In this document: positions 19,295-29,939 of the stretch, piece after piece
Layout: each line of letters begins with the position of its first letter
Position numbering within the stretch: position 1 is the first letter of the stretch
From: Entomortierella parvispora
Lineage: Eukaryota; Mortierellomycota; Mortierellomycetes; Mortierellales; Mortierellaceae
Length of the DNA: 64,000 nt
NCBI GenBank assembly: GCA_963573315.1
Contig: OY752142.1
Location: 558,001-622,000, forward strand
Direction of reading: 5' to 3'
Notes under the pieces: model-generated
Seen by the model: only the letters and a program-made list of their open reading frames with translations
What the model was told of the DNA's origin: nothing
The model's database searches: none
Translations under genes and position numbers: made by a program

Positions 19295-21461
19295 AGGAGC
19301 TTTCGAGTTCTGAAAATTTATTGAAATAAAGCAACCCCTCCAGGTGCCTGTCCTCAATTTCCTCTTTCGATAAGAGGAGAGAGGCGAACCTTTTGCTTTT
19401 TCTCACGACTCGTGTAGATATGTTTGTTATTTTTTGCATTGTCTTCAACGGCATGGTCTGTGCTCAGTTGTCTGTGGACCGAAATCCAAAATTAAAGTAA
19501 TTCTCTGTCGCTGCTTTTTCTCATTGCACTTGTGGCTGTCAAATAGAGGCAAGTGATGTTTGAGGTAGAGTCAGGGTCAAAGATGTGGAAAGATCAGAAC
19601 GTTTTGGGGATACTGCATGTGCACTGCCCTGATTTGGAGTTCATCAGTAGGTTATTCAGATAAATGATAACTCGTTTATTCAAGACTGGTTCGAGTATTA
19701 GCGATTTCATGTTGGACGTCAAGGTAGGACAGCTAGGGTGACCGAAGCGGACAGTTTTGAATTCAAGTGACCATCGCGACAACGGAGGGCGGTCTTGAGT
19801 GTGTGAAGGTCCAAGATGCCGCTCCCACCTATTGACGATATTCAGACAAGAGATCGACGCTCGACTGAATCTGTCAAGCCGTATCGGTCAATGGGGAGTG
19901 GAAAGACGAAAAAAGAGTCAAGGTCCACCCGCATGAAGCAATGGAACTGCTTAAGGGTATGCGCTGAGGTCCTGGCGCCCGTCGAGATGCACGACTCTCA
20001 CCTGTTCTAAGACGCGCCCCGGACAACATGTCGCCATTCAACTTCTGAGCTCCATCTGTGGCTCCGTAGTGATGCCTCCCAGGTCCGACGCCATACAAGT
20101 CCTTCTTCCCCGCAGTGACCTGGCGTGCTCGCTCGCGGTAGCGGAATGAATAAAACCTCTGGAGTTTTCACGCAAGATAATGTTCAAAATAAGGTTGGTC
20201 AATTCATGTCCAGGTCCTGCATGCGCGTTCTCTTGCTCACTGACATCCATTTCTCAACTGCTTCTTTCCCTCTTTCTCATTTGTTTGCTTTGAAAAATAA
20301 AATAAAAAAAAGCTGACTCCTCCACAGAGCGCATTTATCCGGTAACAAACGAAGAGCCCATTCGGACCCATAGTGCTCGTCTGTTGTGGAACTCTCGCCA
20401 GAAGCCGCCTCACCATTGAGGTGCACTCTGTTGAAAGTCGAGTCTGGCATGTCGACCAGTCCCACTATTATAACACTCTGCGAAGGAGCCAAAAGGTAAG
20501 GAAGAAACGCCCACCCTTCTCCCACCTTTATAGCCCTTTCTTCACAGCGCAGCAGAGATCCAGTCACGTTAGATAGCACGTGATCATTTTTTGCTCCATG
20601 TCTCCATTGTCAAACAACCATCATGTCACCTTTAACCGCCAAACCATGACAGAGCAACTATGAACAGGGATCAGGACTGGGACAAATGCCTGGACTAGAA
20701 CAGGGACCAAAACCAGGACAAGGATCAGTACAATATATATGGACAGGGACTCGCTTGTCAGCCCAAATACTAGGCTTGCGACGTCGGTCGACGAACCAGT
20801 CAACTGGTGGATGCTGCGTTCGGTAATCTGCACGCGATTAACAATGCCGTGCCGTCTCGTAAACCCTGCTTTAGTAGTGGTTGAAGAAGTGGACGCCATG
20901 AACGGCACTAACTTTAGAACCAGGGCCCGGTTGATCGATGATCAAGTTTGGAAGTTCCGAGTTGCACCTCGTCAGGTTTTGGTATCCTGTCCATCTTATC
21001 CATCGAGTCCCCTCCACCTTCTACCGTAGGGAATGCCTTAAGTGGACTTTTATCAGTTGTCATTGTGGAACTAGTAGTATTGACGCATAGGCCAATTTAT
21101 TGACCCATTACAGCAATAACATCCAGAGTACCAAAGCAGGATCTTTTTCGTGGCTCATCTGAACATCGACACAACTTCCTTGACTTTAATTGTAGGATAA
21201 TAGGGTAAGGTAATGAGCTCTGAGATCTTGATTTCTCCTTCCAGTATCAAAGGATTGCGTTTCAGGATCCACGGTGGTATGATCGCTGCTCGTGCCACCA
21301 TCACCTTCCCTCCTCCCTGGACACCGGGACTTCGATTGTGTCTTCACAATCGAAGACTGCTGCTCTGTTGCTAATAAAGCTTGGACCAGGGGCATCTATA
21401 ACAGGAATGAGCCAATGGCAAGAGACTCTACGAATAAAAGAATTTATTAATACGTTTTGTT
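19295..21461. other. gene-poor region
   Basis: No supported gene. Weak AGGGACCA-type repeats occur at 20655-20750. Open frames on both strands stay below about 100 codons without domains. Confidence 0.4.
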
Positions 21462-21889
21462 TATTTGTCGACCGGGTGTGTTGTCGCTTGCTTGTCGATC
21501 CCGTCAAAACTCCATGAAACAGTTGTGTTGCACGTGGACCGGTCCTCATTTCACGCCCCTTTTCTTACTCTCGATGGATATTGCAGTCCTTGCCACATTG
21601 ACGCCGAAGACCCAGGAACATGTTCTCTCCCTGCTGACCCTGTGTACTTGTGCAAACGATGGGTATTCGTAGATGCGTGTTTCGAAACTTTTTTTGCTGA
21701 TTTTCTTAGCAGGATTTCAATATGGGGAGTGGTTTCCAACCTGGATCCCGAGATAGGGCTTACTGGGACTTTAAACTTCTATTTTTTGTGAGCCCAAAAG
21801 TCGCCAGACCGGTCGACGTGCAACACAACTGTTCCATGGAGTTTTGACGGGGTCGACAAGCAAGCGACAACACACCCGGTCGACAAATA
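21462..21889. mobile_element. 428-bp element with 83-bp terminal inverted repeats
   Basis: The segment 21462-21544 is repeated in inverted orientation at 21807-21889 over 83 bp with only three mismatches. The arms begin TATTTGTCGACCGGGTGTG and enclose 262 bp that encode nothing recognisable. The outermost TA on both sides could be a TA target duplication, as in Tc1/mariner-type MITEs. Without a transposase it would be a non-autonomous foldback or MITE element. Confidence 0.7.
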
Positions 21890-22646
21890 GACAGGTCCAA
21901 GAATTTACCGCCAGCTCGTTTGTGGCATTCAGGGACAATAAGGTGTACAATAGCTATAGGGTGTGTGTCGGTTCAGGTTCTGTCCCCAAAATGGGTCTGT
22001 TTGCGTCGCAAACAGATGATCAACTATGCCGGCAAGAGAGAAACTTTGATGAGGCCGAATGCATGGCTAAATGCAGAGTGGTGTCGATGAAATGAGCCTA
22101 CAAAGAGCTGCATTCGAGGACAATGAAATGAATTTTGGTGACCTGCCTCAATGATGGTACAAATTGAGAGGTGAGTGGGACAAAAGAGGACAAGAGGGGA
22201 CGAAAGGGGACAAGAAGTGACGAGAGGCGACGAGAAGAGATAGGGAGAAGGAGGGGGGGAGGGGGGGAAAAGAGAAGAAAGGAAGTGGAGGAAAGGGTGA
22301 AAAGAGGAAGACGTGCTGGTGGAACATCGGTGTGCCTGGGAACAACTGGTCCAGGGCTGTGCAATTAATTACAAGCAAAAGAAAAAATCAAACGCGTCGC
22401 GTTGACCCTTAACCTTGACCTGGACCTTGACTTTGACCCCCTATATCCTCAACTGGAAATGTCAAGACGCGTCAATTGACAGGCGTTTAGCTCGTCGCCA
22501 CCTATTCTGTGGCTTAACTGCATTTACTTTCGCGTTCCATTCTCATTTCTCTCGCCTTGCATTCCTCTTTGCATTCGTGTGATTGACTGATTGTTCTGTC
22601 TCCTTGCACCTCAACCCCTGCTGGCCCAACTTGTCTTCGTTGCCTT
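21890..22646. repeat. intergenic with 10-bp purine minisatellite
   Basis: Six units of a 10-bp repeat (GGACAAGAGG type) lie at 22178-22237, followed by further purine-rich sequence to about 22310. Loose TTGACC repeats occur at 22400-22440. No gene is seen. Confidence 0.6.
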
Positions 22647-22731
22647 GCGACTCTTCTTGACCTGCGACTCTTCTTGACCTTCGACTCCTCTTGACCTTCG
22701 ACTCTTCCTGACCTTCGACTCTTCTTGTCCT
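22647..22731. repeat. 17-bp minisatellite, five units, in the leader of F-box gene B
   Basis: Five 17-bp units of the form GCGACTCTTCTTGACCT with one to two changes each are followed by a partial sixth unit. The array ends 43 bp before the F-box B start codon and is probably transcribed as 5' leader. Confidence 0.7.
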
Positions 22732-22783
22732 GCGACTCTTGCTCTGCTCTTTGCTGCCTCTCCGTAAGAAACTTGATTTAAAA

Positions 22784-24307
22784 ATGGTCAACATTACCTC
22801 TTCGATTTCTATTGCCTCTGCTCTTGGAGAGGCTCCTTCTAGCCCTCTTGATGTCCCCGAGATTCTTGCCGAGGTCTCCCTGTATCTGTCTCCCAGAGAT
22901 GTCTACAGGTGTGTTTTCATAAACAAGAGCTTTCGTGCACTATTTTCGAGGATTCTTTGGAAAGATGTGAGCCTGGGCCCCGAGAGACAGGCTCCTTTTG
23001 TCACCGCCAGATCCGTTGGCCACAACGCCCACCTTGTCCAGTCTGTCGATTTCCTGCTTGAGGCAACTCGTTTCTGTGAATCTTATTTATCTTTGGACTT
23101 TGCAATCTTGCATGAGGTTCGAATAAACGCCCAGACCTTCCAAGAGCCACTGAGTCTCAACATGGAGGCAGCCGATTTCCTTCTGCGGCATCGGACAAAG
23201 ATCCATATCTTATTTGTGGCCCATCATGACTTCGGGGCTCGTACCTCTAGTCTTTGGAGGAGTATAGTCCAACTGCGGGCATTAGAGACTCTTGAACTGG
23301 AAGATGTGGCGCTGAAAGGAGGCAATCTAGTGGGCCAACTTCTTGATGCGGCTACGACGATTAGATTACTTCGTCTTGTGAGGGTGCGCCTTGAAAATTC
23401 AGGAATCATTGCGCTGGAGAATAGAGAAAGCAGTGTGAAAGAAATCGAGTTTCAAGGTTGTTCGATTGACTTCGATTCTCTCCGAGCGGTGCTCCGACTT
23501 CTCAAGATTTCGACACAGCTTCGTGTTCTTACTTGGGGTCCGTGGACGATGCTTCGTAAGGAAGGAGTGGCACCTGGCACCTTTGCGCCAGTCGCTGCTA
23601 TCGTCAAGATTGAAGTACCTTGGAGGCGCCTGGAAAGACTGGACGTGTGTCGTCTGGGAGGTGATCGGGTCTCCCAGACATTCAGGGCTTTCGCTCAAGG
23701 TGTGCCAGAGCTAATGTTACGCCAAGTTGCGTTAAATGAGATGACAATGGCCAAGTTGCTGGAAAACTTCTCTGCCAATCTAACCAAGGTTCAGCTAGAG
23801 TCTTGCGAGGGTTTGGAGAGTTCCATGGTGAACAGAATCCTCTGTTCGTGTGGCAATTTATTGTCGATCTGGGTGGACATCCCTCTGCTGGTTTCTTCTG
23901 TAAGGCAGTCATCCGACCAATGGAGCTGCTCAAGACTTCGAGAATGGATCATATCCATCGAAATGGACCAGCAAGAGGAGGATGGCAGCAGGCACGTCTT
24001 CGACAGACTCTGTCGCTTGGAGGAGCTCCGAATTCTGAATATTAGCTCATCGTATGAACGCCTGGACACCGATGCTTCCTTCTTGGAGTTCAGACAAGAG
24101 GCCGGTCTTCGTTCACTCAGCTCCCTCGAGCACCTGCAAGTCCTTAATACAAGGCACACTAGGCAAGAGCTGCGCCGAGCTGATCGGGAATGGTTACTCG
24201 ACACCTTCCGTGAATTGAAGATTGTGGTGGGTTTCCGTGTCGCCAGTGAAGAGGAGACGGAGTGGCGAGCTGCTCTCTCTCGACGAAATATCTCATATTC
24301 GCGTTGA
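22784..24307 (+). CDS. F-box-like protein B with LRR-like region
   Basis: This is an intronless gene of 507 codons starting at MVNITSS, the ATG in AAAAATGG. Residues about 25-75 form a divergent F-box (DVPEILAEVSLYLSPRDVYRCVF then NKSFRALFSRILWKDV), a type very common in Mortierellaceae. The rest contains irregular leucine-rich stretches (LRALETLELEDV, LRVLTWGPW, LEHLQVLNTRH). It differs in sequence from F-box proteins A and C. The probable role is substrate adaptor of an SCF ubiquitin ligase; the target is unknown. Confidence 0.78.
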   Translation: MVNITSSISIASALGEAPSSPLDVPEILAEVSLYLSPRDVYRCVFINKSFRALFSRILWKDVSLGPERQAPFVTARSVGHNAHLVQSVDFLLEATRFCESYLSLDFAILHEVRINAQTFQEPLSLNMEAADFLLRHRTKIHILFVAHHDFGARTSSLWRSIVQLRALETLELEDVALKGGNLVGQLLDAATTIRLLRLVRVRLENSGIIALENRESSVKEIEFQGCSIDFDSLRAVLRLLKISTQLRVLTWGPWTMLRKEGVAPGTFAPVAAIVKIEVPWRRLERLDVCRLGGDRVSQTFRAFAQGVPELMLRQVALNEMTMAKLLENFSANLTKVQLESCEGLESSMVNRILCSCGNLLSIWVDIPLLVSSVRQSSDQWSCSRLREWIISIEMDQQEEDGSRHVFDRLCRLEELRILNISSSYERLDTDASFLEFRQEAGLRSLSSLEHLQVLNTRHTRQELRRADREWLLDTFRELKIVVGFRVASEEETEWRAALSRRNISYSR

Positions 24308-24672
24308 GGGGAAAGTCTAGATATGCTTGCACAAGATATAGTGCCAGTCTTTCTATTCGTTCCTACAGGCTACACAGCGACCACGCTCCACACACGCGAC
24401 TCTAGACACCAACCGACTCCTCGAATCTTCGTAAGGATCGAAAGACAAGAAATTCCCTTCTTTCTCCTGCCCTGTTCTCCCACCGATGCAAGAACCTTGG
24501 TTCCCATTCGTTTCGCTGTCCTGAACATCGTTCGTCTCATTCGCCACCTGTCTCTGATACGACTTGACAATTACAAACCCCAACGAAAGCAGACACCTCC
24601 CCTTTCCAGGACCAGTTTTCGAAGTTACGTTTGATGTCCAGTCCAAAAACAGAAGCGTAATTAGGATTGTTT
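24308..24672. other. 3' flank of F-box gene B
   Basis: No gene is seen. It ends at the left edge of the 698-bp duplication. Confidence 0.45.
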
Positions 24673-24750
24673 CCTTTCCAACTATCACCTTAGACAGTGA
24701 GTCTGCTGGATATATGTTGATAGCCAGAGGCTTTTTGGAGCCACGGATTG

Positions 24751-24894
24751 GTGTACACATACTCTGACGGTTCGTCTAACAACCTTGATGGTGCCGCCAA
24801 CACTCGAATAGGCTTCGCAGTAGCTTATAAAAATGCAATAAAAACCTACGAACCCGCGGTTTCAAGTACAGTCTTTGGCATACTCACAAAAATT
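24751..24894 (+). pseudogene. RNase H fragment of a LINE-type retroelement
   Basis: About 48 plus-strand codons read VYTYSDGSSNNLDG then NTRIGFAVAY, the start of an RNase H domain with the YSDGS active-site strand as found in fungal LINE ORF2 proteins. A TAG stop lies 28 bp upstream in frame and the domain breaks off downstream. A second identical copy lies at 25449-25592 within the tandem duplication. Confidence 0.55.
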
Positions 24895-25117
24895 TATTGT
24901 CACAACCTCACGACTGTTGGTTAGCTCTCTGCTGCTACAATCACCGAATGCCACTTGGTAGGAAGATATCGCACTTTGAAGCAAAATAAAAGGGGGGCAC
25001 GCTCAGGAAAAAATAAGGCCCCAAGCTCCTTGTAGCCAGAGGCAAAAACCCAGGCCCGAATATCCGCTCTCGGAAGCGGTTCCACCCAATGTACTTTCTG
25101 ATCGTCACCTTCGCTGT

Positions 25118-25370
25118 TTAGGGCACAAGCGCTGCTTGAACGATCGGGTGATATCCATTGACGTATGGGAAACGTCCCCTGAACTCGGCAGTCGAAGCCC
25201 GGAAGCAGCGCTTGTATGCCTGCAAGGCCAATCCCATGTTGGTCCTGGCGAGGTCTATCTTGCCCATCGTCATGGCTGCTTCTGTCGCCATGATGTACAC
25301 CTGGATAGTCATCTCCATCCCAGGCTCGAAATCCCGCAGAGCCATCAAGAGCTTGAATATTATTCGCAAT
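25118..25370 (-). pseudogene. duplicated 3' end of the SET-domain gene
   Basis: This encodes the same 83 C-terminal residues (from RIIFKLLMAL to the end VQAALVP) as the intact gene at 25816, but has no upstream exons, SET domain or promoter. It is a by-product of the 698-bp tandem duplication. Confidence 0.85.
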
Positions 25371-26068
25371 CCTTTCCAACTATCACCTTAGACAGTGAGT
25401 CTGCTGGATATATGTTGATAGCCAGAGGCTTTTTGGAGCCACGGATTGGTGTACACATACTCTGACGGTTCGTCTAACAACCTTGATGGTGCCGCCAACA
25501 CTCGAATAGGCTTCGCAGTAGCTTATAAAAATGCAATAAAAACCTACGAACCCGCGGTTTCAAGTACAGTCTTTGGCATACTCACAAAAATTTATTGTCA
25601 CAACCTCACGACTGTTGGTTAGCTCTCTGCTGCTACAATCACCGAATGCCACTTGGTAGGAAGATATCGCACTTTGAAGCAAAATAAAAGGGGGGCACGC
25701 TCAGGAAAAAATAAGGCCCCAAGCTCCTTGTAGCCAGAGGCAAAAACCCAGGCCCGAATATCCGCTCTCGGAAGCGGTTCCACCCAATGTACTTTCTGAT
25801 CGTCACCTTCGCTGTTTAGGGCACAAGCGCTGCTTGAACGATCGGGTGATATCCATTGACGTATGGGAAACGTCCCCTGAACTCGGCAGTCGAAGCCCGG
25901 AAGCAGCGCTTGTATGCCTGCAAGGCCAATCCCATGTTGGTCCTGGCGAGGTCTATCTTGCCCATCGTCATGGCTGCTTCTGTCGCCATGATGTACACCT
26001 GGATAGTCATCTCCATCCCAGGCTCGAAATCCCGCAGAGCCATCAAGAGCTTGAATATTATTCGCAAT
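25371..26068. repeat. copy 2 of the 698-bp tandem duplication
   Basis: This copy is joined to the complete SET-domain gene, so it supplies the functional C terminus and 3' flank. The right boundary is inside the coding sequence, where CGCAAT is followed by GCCTGC instead of CCTTTCC. Confidence 0.9.
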
Positions 26069-27381
26069 GCCTGCTCTGGAGCCGAAAACATCAGCCTCTG
26101 TGTTTCCGTGAAAAGAACCCCCCTGGCCAAATACGCATCCTGGTTGGTAAGGCCATCGAACCCACTGCGCTTTGGCGTCCCATTGCTGGCACGGAGGGAT
26201 TTCTTTCGGGCAAAGCAGCTTGCGCAAGCACAGACAAAATAGCGCTTCTGCCCGCGCAGTCCAAATGTGTGTGAGGCCTCATCGGCGTCAATATCGAAGT
26301 ACTTCGTTGTCAGCTCGGTGCCGACAGGGATATCGTGCCTGGCATAGACGTACATCATGTCTTCCACGACAGTCATGTAGGTGTTTGGAGCACAGTTGTG
26401 GTTCATCTTGGACGCCAAGCTCCACAATCCGCTCCGACTTCCCTTCTCGGTTCGAGTTTGGTTTCTAGGTGGCGGGCGGGTTGAATGCAACCTGTGTTCC
26501 TCAGTCGATCTAAACCCGAATACGTTGGATTCGACGACATCGTGTATGTTAATTAACATCGACTCGTCCGGATCCGAATTGGCTGGGAACAGCCGAGATA
26601 CAACAGTCGAATACAGCGATCCACCCGAACAATGGTTGAGAAACGCCAGATCTTCGTACAAGGAATAAGTATTAATATCGCTGCATGAACCCTTGCCCAT
26701 CTGGAATGCTAACCCTTCTCGGCCCTCTGCGGCGACAATCGCCTTCTCAACGAGCACAAGCGAGTCTTTCTGGATGCGTGCTTTGGAATATAGTCCCTCT
26801 CCAAACGGCGACGGGCGGACTTCGACACAGGAGACTGAGTCGGAACTGCACCTCCCCAACCCAGAAGGAACGGTATCAGTGCAAGGTCTTCGAAATACCG
26901 CGTCCACCTCTCTCCGGTATCTTGTTTTGAAGTCTGGTGGGTCTGAGACGAACCGTATGTCGCTTGGGTTGTCCACTCGGATAAAGATGTTTGGGTTATA
27001 GGCGTTTTGCAGCATCAGCAACATCATTGTTGCAGGATCCAGCGTGGATTGCTTCAGGTACGGTTCTCGGATTCGTAACCTCGCTCCCTTGGGCATGGCC
27101 CAGTCAAGATCGCTCAAGGCTTTGATATATGAACGTGGGAGCCAGTTGTAGACCGACAGCTCGACGAACCCGGTGTTATCCTTCACGCACGTCATGATTC
27201 CTGTCATTGCAGCTGCGTGGGTTGCGGTTGTAACTTCGACATAGACACCCTTGTTGATACCTGGTCTCAAGTCTTTTATTCTGCAGGGGACACACTCCTC
27301 CCATGGCGACCGAGAGGACAGGCCTAAAAAATCAAGGGTTGTTGTGGCGGTTCCGAGGTTTCCATTGGCGAGGAGCTCCAT
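25816..27381 (-). CDS. SET-domain (SMYD-like) protein
   Basis: This single-exon gene gives 521 residues from the ATG at 27381 (MELLANGN). The frame opens nine codons earlier only at a TTG. A split SET domain spans about residues 185-360: an N-terminal part VEVRPSPFGEGLYSKARI, the catalytic NHNCAPN at 327-333 and GTELTTKYF, followed by a cysteine cluster (CACASC, 384-389) like a post-SET zinc site. The C terminus has helical repeats (about 420-521), as in SMYD or TPR-SET proteins. The family methylates lysine on histones or other proteins; the substrate is unknown. The N-terminal 170 residues are not recognised. The last 84 codons lie in the 698-bp duplication. Confidence 0.8.
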   Translation of the reverse strand: MELLANGNLGTATTTLDFLGLSSRSPWEECVPCRIKDLRPGINKGVYVEVTTATHAAAMTGIMTCVKDNTGFVELSVYNWLPRSYIKALSDLDWAMPKGARLRIREPYLKQSTLDPATMMLLMLQNAYNPNIFIRVDNPSDIRFVSDPPDFKTRYRREVDAVFRRPCTDTVPSGLGRCSSDSVSCVEVRPSPFGEGLYSKARIQKDSLVLVEKAIVAAEGREGLAFQMGKGSCSDINTYSLYEDLAFLNHCSGGSLYSTVVSRLFPANSDPDESMLINIHDVVESNVFGFRSTEEHRLHSTRPPPRNQTRTEKGSRSGLWSLASKMNHNCAPNTYMTVVEDMMYVYARHDIPVGTELTTKYFDIDADEASHTFGLRGQKRYFVCACASCFARKKSLRASNGTPKRSGFDGLTNQDAYLARGVLFTETQRLMFSAPEQALRIIFKLLMALRDFEPGMEMTIQVYIMATEAAMTMGKIDLARTNMGLALQAYKRCFRASTAEFRGRFPYVNGYHPIVQAALVP

Positions 27382-27570
27382 CCGCAGGTTGTCGCGAATC
27401 GTCCCCAACTTGGACTAGATGGTATTCATTTGTGTGCGGAAGCGAAGAGAGGTAAGGTGTGAATGAGGTTACAACTTGTAGCTCAACGTCAAAAAAACAA
27501 GTCGACGTCACCGATGATCCTGTGAATTTTTTTTTGTATGTATGTAACACAGCATTGGCGAAGTCAATGA

Positions 27571-27648
27571 CTTTGCCTTGATGCTTTGCCTTGATACTTT
27601 GCCTTGATACTTTGCCTTGATACTTTGCCTTGATACTTTGCCTTGATC
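27571..27648. repeat. 13-bp minisatellite, six units
   Basis: Six 13-bp units CTTTGCCTTGATA with single changes in the last base lie 190-267 bp upstream of the SET gene start, in its promoter or leader. Confidence 0.8.
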
Positions 27649-28767
27649 TGCCTGCACTACACCCTTCGGCCCCTTTTTTGTTCCCTTCCTCGGTCCGTTC
27701 TTCTCTACGCGAGAACGACACGAGAACGACGCGACAAAATTATGAGATGACGCCAAATTTGAAGGCGGTGAGAGTATATCCATCGCCATGAATAACCATC
27801 TAGGCGTGCGACCGTGAGTGCTCAAAAGGGTTCGAAATCGAGACTCAGTCAGCGTGGTCATGTCGCAAGGAAGACCATTGCTGCGCCGGCTACTGAGAGG
27901 TTACTTTAGTAAGCTATAGTCTGCCCAGGATGGGATCGTATTGGTATTGTGTAGAGGGATCTACACTATCTACACACAGACTCCTGGGAAGGAGGAAAGG
28001 ATGGGCAAGAATTGAGTTGGGACCGTTGGCGTTCCTGGAAAGATGGGCTGAAAGAATTACTCGATCGATTAGAACTTTCATAGAGTCCATCGATCAATCG
28101 AAAGAAAAAATAGGAATGTGAGCAGTTGATTTCTGCCTCGCCGACATTGGCCGAATATTAGCCGGCGCAATAACAAACTCGCAAACACCCTGCGGAGCCT
28201 CTGGGGAGAGTCTTTTTGGGACAAAAGCTGTCTGAAGACCTGTAACACAGCCCAATTCGAGGGCTACCGACTGTTACACAGTCCTCTCATACGGTGGCAA
28301 ATCGGCATTGTTGATTTGCTGAGATGCGACTGTGGCAAGTACAGTACAACGGATAGTCTATCCATGTGGGTCATCAAAAAGCGCCGCATCCTGTCTTAGC
28401 ACACGCGCCAGCCCTCACCGCGGATAAATCAAAATTAGAAAACACGGCGCTGAATCTTGTCAACAATGCCTCGCCGTTGAACTTTGTACAATCTTTTTCG
28501 TGCCTGGGTAGTTGCTGGGAGCGCTTTTTCTCCCCGGACTTACGCGTCTTGAAGAGATAGAGGCGCAGCTGTTCCGAGAACAAAGGAATTTTGTTGGAAA
28601 GGTGGGCTGGCCAACACGCCGTGTTTTTTTTAGGTTCAAGACGCCGTGTTTTTTTTTGGTTCAGGGTTCAGTGGGCCGTGTTTTCAGGTCCAAGGCGCCT
28701 CTTTCGAGCTCAACACATCGCGCTGTTACCAACAGCTCAAGGCAAATTCAGAATCCTGGAGTTCACA
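27649..28767. other. intergenic with a possible coding relic
   Basis: No gene is supported. At about 28166-28342 a plus-strand frame of some 58 codons is open (NNKLANTLRSLWGESFW and so on) and looks protein-like, but has no start, no domain I know and a clear break at its end. It may be a relic. Confidence 0.3.
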
Positions 28768-28775
28768 TATAAATA
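28768..28775 (+). promoter_or_regulatory. TATA box of secreted protein gene
   Basis: TATAAATA lies 115 bp before the ATG at 28883, a standard spacing for a fungal core promoter. Confidence 0.6.
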
Positions 28776-28882
28776 GAGCTAACAACTTCCACCTTTATTC
28801 CCAATCCTCTCACTCTTCTCTTGTCCTGCACACCAGACCTTCCGCTTCCTCTCAACACTCAATCCATTCCTCGCTTTTGATT

Positions 28883-29224
28883 ATGAAGTCGCTATTCTTC
28901 CTCGCTGTCTTGGCTTTGAACCTCGCTGGAGCCCATGCCGGTTACAGTCTCACGGTCTACAATGCAGTCAACTATGGCGGCAAGCATTACGAGTGCTTCT
29001 CCACCCTTCCCAGGACTAGTCTTTGCTGTGATTGGAGTCAGACCGTGATCAACGACCAGCTGAACTCTTTCCAATTCACCACTGCAAGCAACTGTGGTGT
29101 CACCCTTTACAAGGACTGGAAGTGTTCTGGAGATGTCCTTGGTACAAGCTATGGTGCCTGGTCCAAGACCTCGGTCAGCGCTGCCGGTCAACAGGGCTCG
29201 AGTGCTCAAATCTGGTGCGAATAA
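28883..29224 (+). CDS. small secreted cysteine-rich protein, crystallin-like family
   Basis: The protein has 113 residues and no introns. Residues 1-19 are a signal peptide (MKSLFFLAVLALNLAGAHA). The mature part has six cysteines and opens with YSLTVYNAVNYGGKHYEC, which resembles the first strand and Gly turn of a beta/gamma-crystallin motif. A second unit reads CGVTLYKDWKCSGD, and the chain ends QIWCE. The second half matches the secreted protein at 18974 in spacing (CxxxLxxxxxC.G and the terminal QIxxC). I infer a common family; function is unknown. Confidence 0.8.
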   Translation: MKSLFFLAVLALNLAGAHAGYSLTVYNAVNYGGKHYECFSTLPRTSLCCDWSQTVINDQLNSFQFTTASNCGVTLYKDWKCSGDVLGTSYGAWSKTSVSAAGQQGSSAQIWCE

Positions 29225-29939
29225 TTCCGCTTAGAACATGGCTACCTTTCCTCCACTTACAATTAGCAAAGGATAGTGCTCGATAAGATCTTTCAAATAT
29301 ATGTTCCATCTCGACATTTCTTGTTGTCTTTTTGCTTTCTCCAATAATACTTGGAACGTGTGTGTACAGTGAAGTTGTGGTGATCAGTACAAGTGAAGTG
29401 CGGCATTGGAGAGCAGGCAGACCAGATGAAGACATCGGATACAAACGGAAAGATGATAAGCAATGGTGCGAGATCACGAATAGGGACAGGGCAAGCAGGA
29501 ATGATGACAGCCTCGCGTTTTGTATTGTTGGCGTGTCTCCTTTTAAGGCTAGCTCGGGCCAGAACGCGCTTCTTGCGTAAAAAAAAAATCCAATTAGTCG
29601 AACGTAGTCGGGTTCAGATTGGATGGGTATGCGCGAGGCGCAGACCCTGACGGTTCTAGTCGCAGAAACAAAGCCCTGATTGTCAAACACCGACGCCGTT
29701 GCTGCGTGGGCCGACCTATACCATAAACTCTGCACCTCACGCACTGCACTGAGTGTACGCGCGCAGCGGTAGGAGAGAGAGGCCCCAGAGTTTTTTCGTC
29801 TCCCAAGCATTCCACACTTCCCGCTTTCGGACTAGGACAGGTTTATGACGATAACACTTTTTGCAGCGCCGAATTGAAATGCGAGTTCGAGGATGATTTA
29901 TTGCCATGATAGAGTCAAAAAGGTCCCTGATCTCACCTA
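29225..29939. other. intergenic, no gene seen
   Basis: The 3' flanks of the secreted protein gene and the convergent IKS1 gene meet here. No coding pattern is supported. Confidence 0.45.

Larger units (their letters stand above)
24673..25370. repeat. copy 1 of a 698-bp tandem duplication
   Basis: This block is repeated head-to-tail at 25371-26068 without spacer. I found no difference between the copies: all encoded frames match residue for residue. It carries a retroelement RNase H relic at its left part and the last 84 codons of the SET-domain gene at its right part (25118-25370, minus strand). The partial gene in this copy has no start or promoter. Confidence 0.9.

Noticed and set aside
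22098-22364. Frames encoding Ser/Leu/Pro or Arg/Glu strings
   Set aside because: They come from the 10-bp purine minisatellite and neighbouring purine-rich DNA.
23791-24204. Open frame on the minus strand across F-box gene B
   Set aside because: It is the antisense shadow of a well-supported coding sequence, rich in Ser and Arg as expected from the opposite strand.
25619-26227. 202-codon minus-strand frame over the SET gene end
   Set aside because: It runs in a different frame to the SET coding sequence and its matching copy at 24921 exists only because of the DNA duplication.
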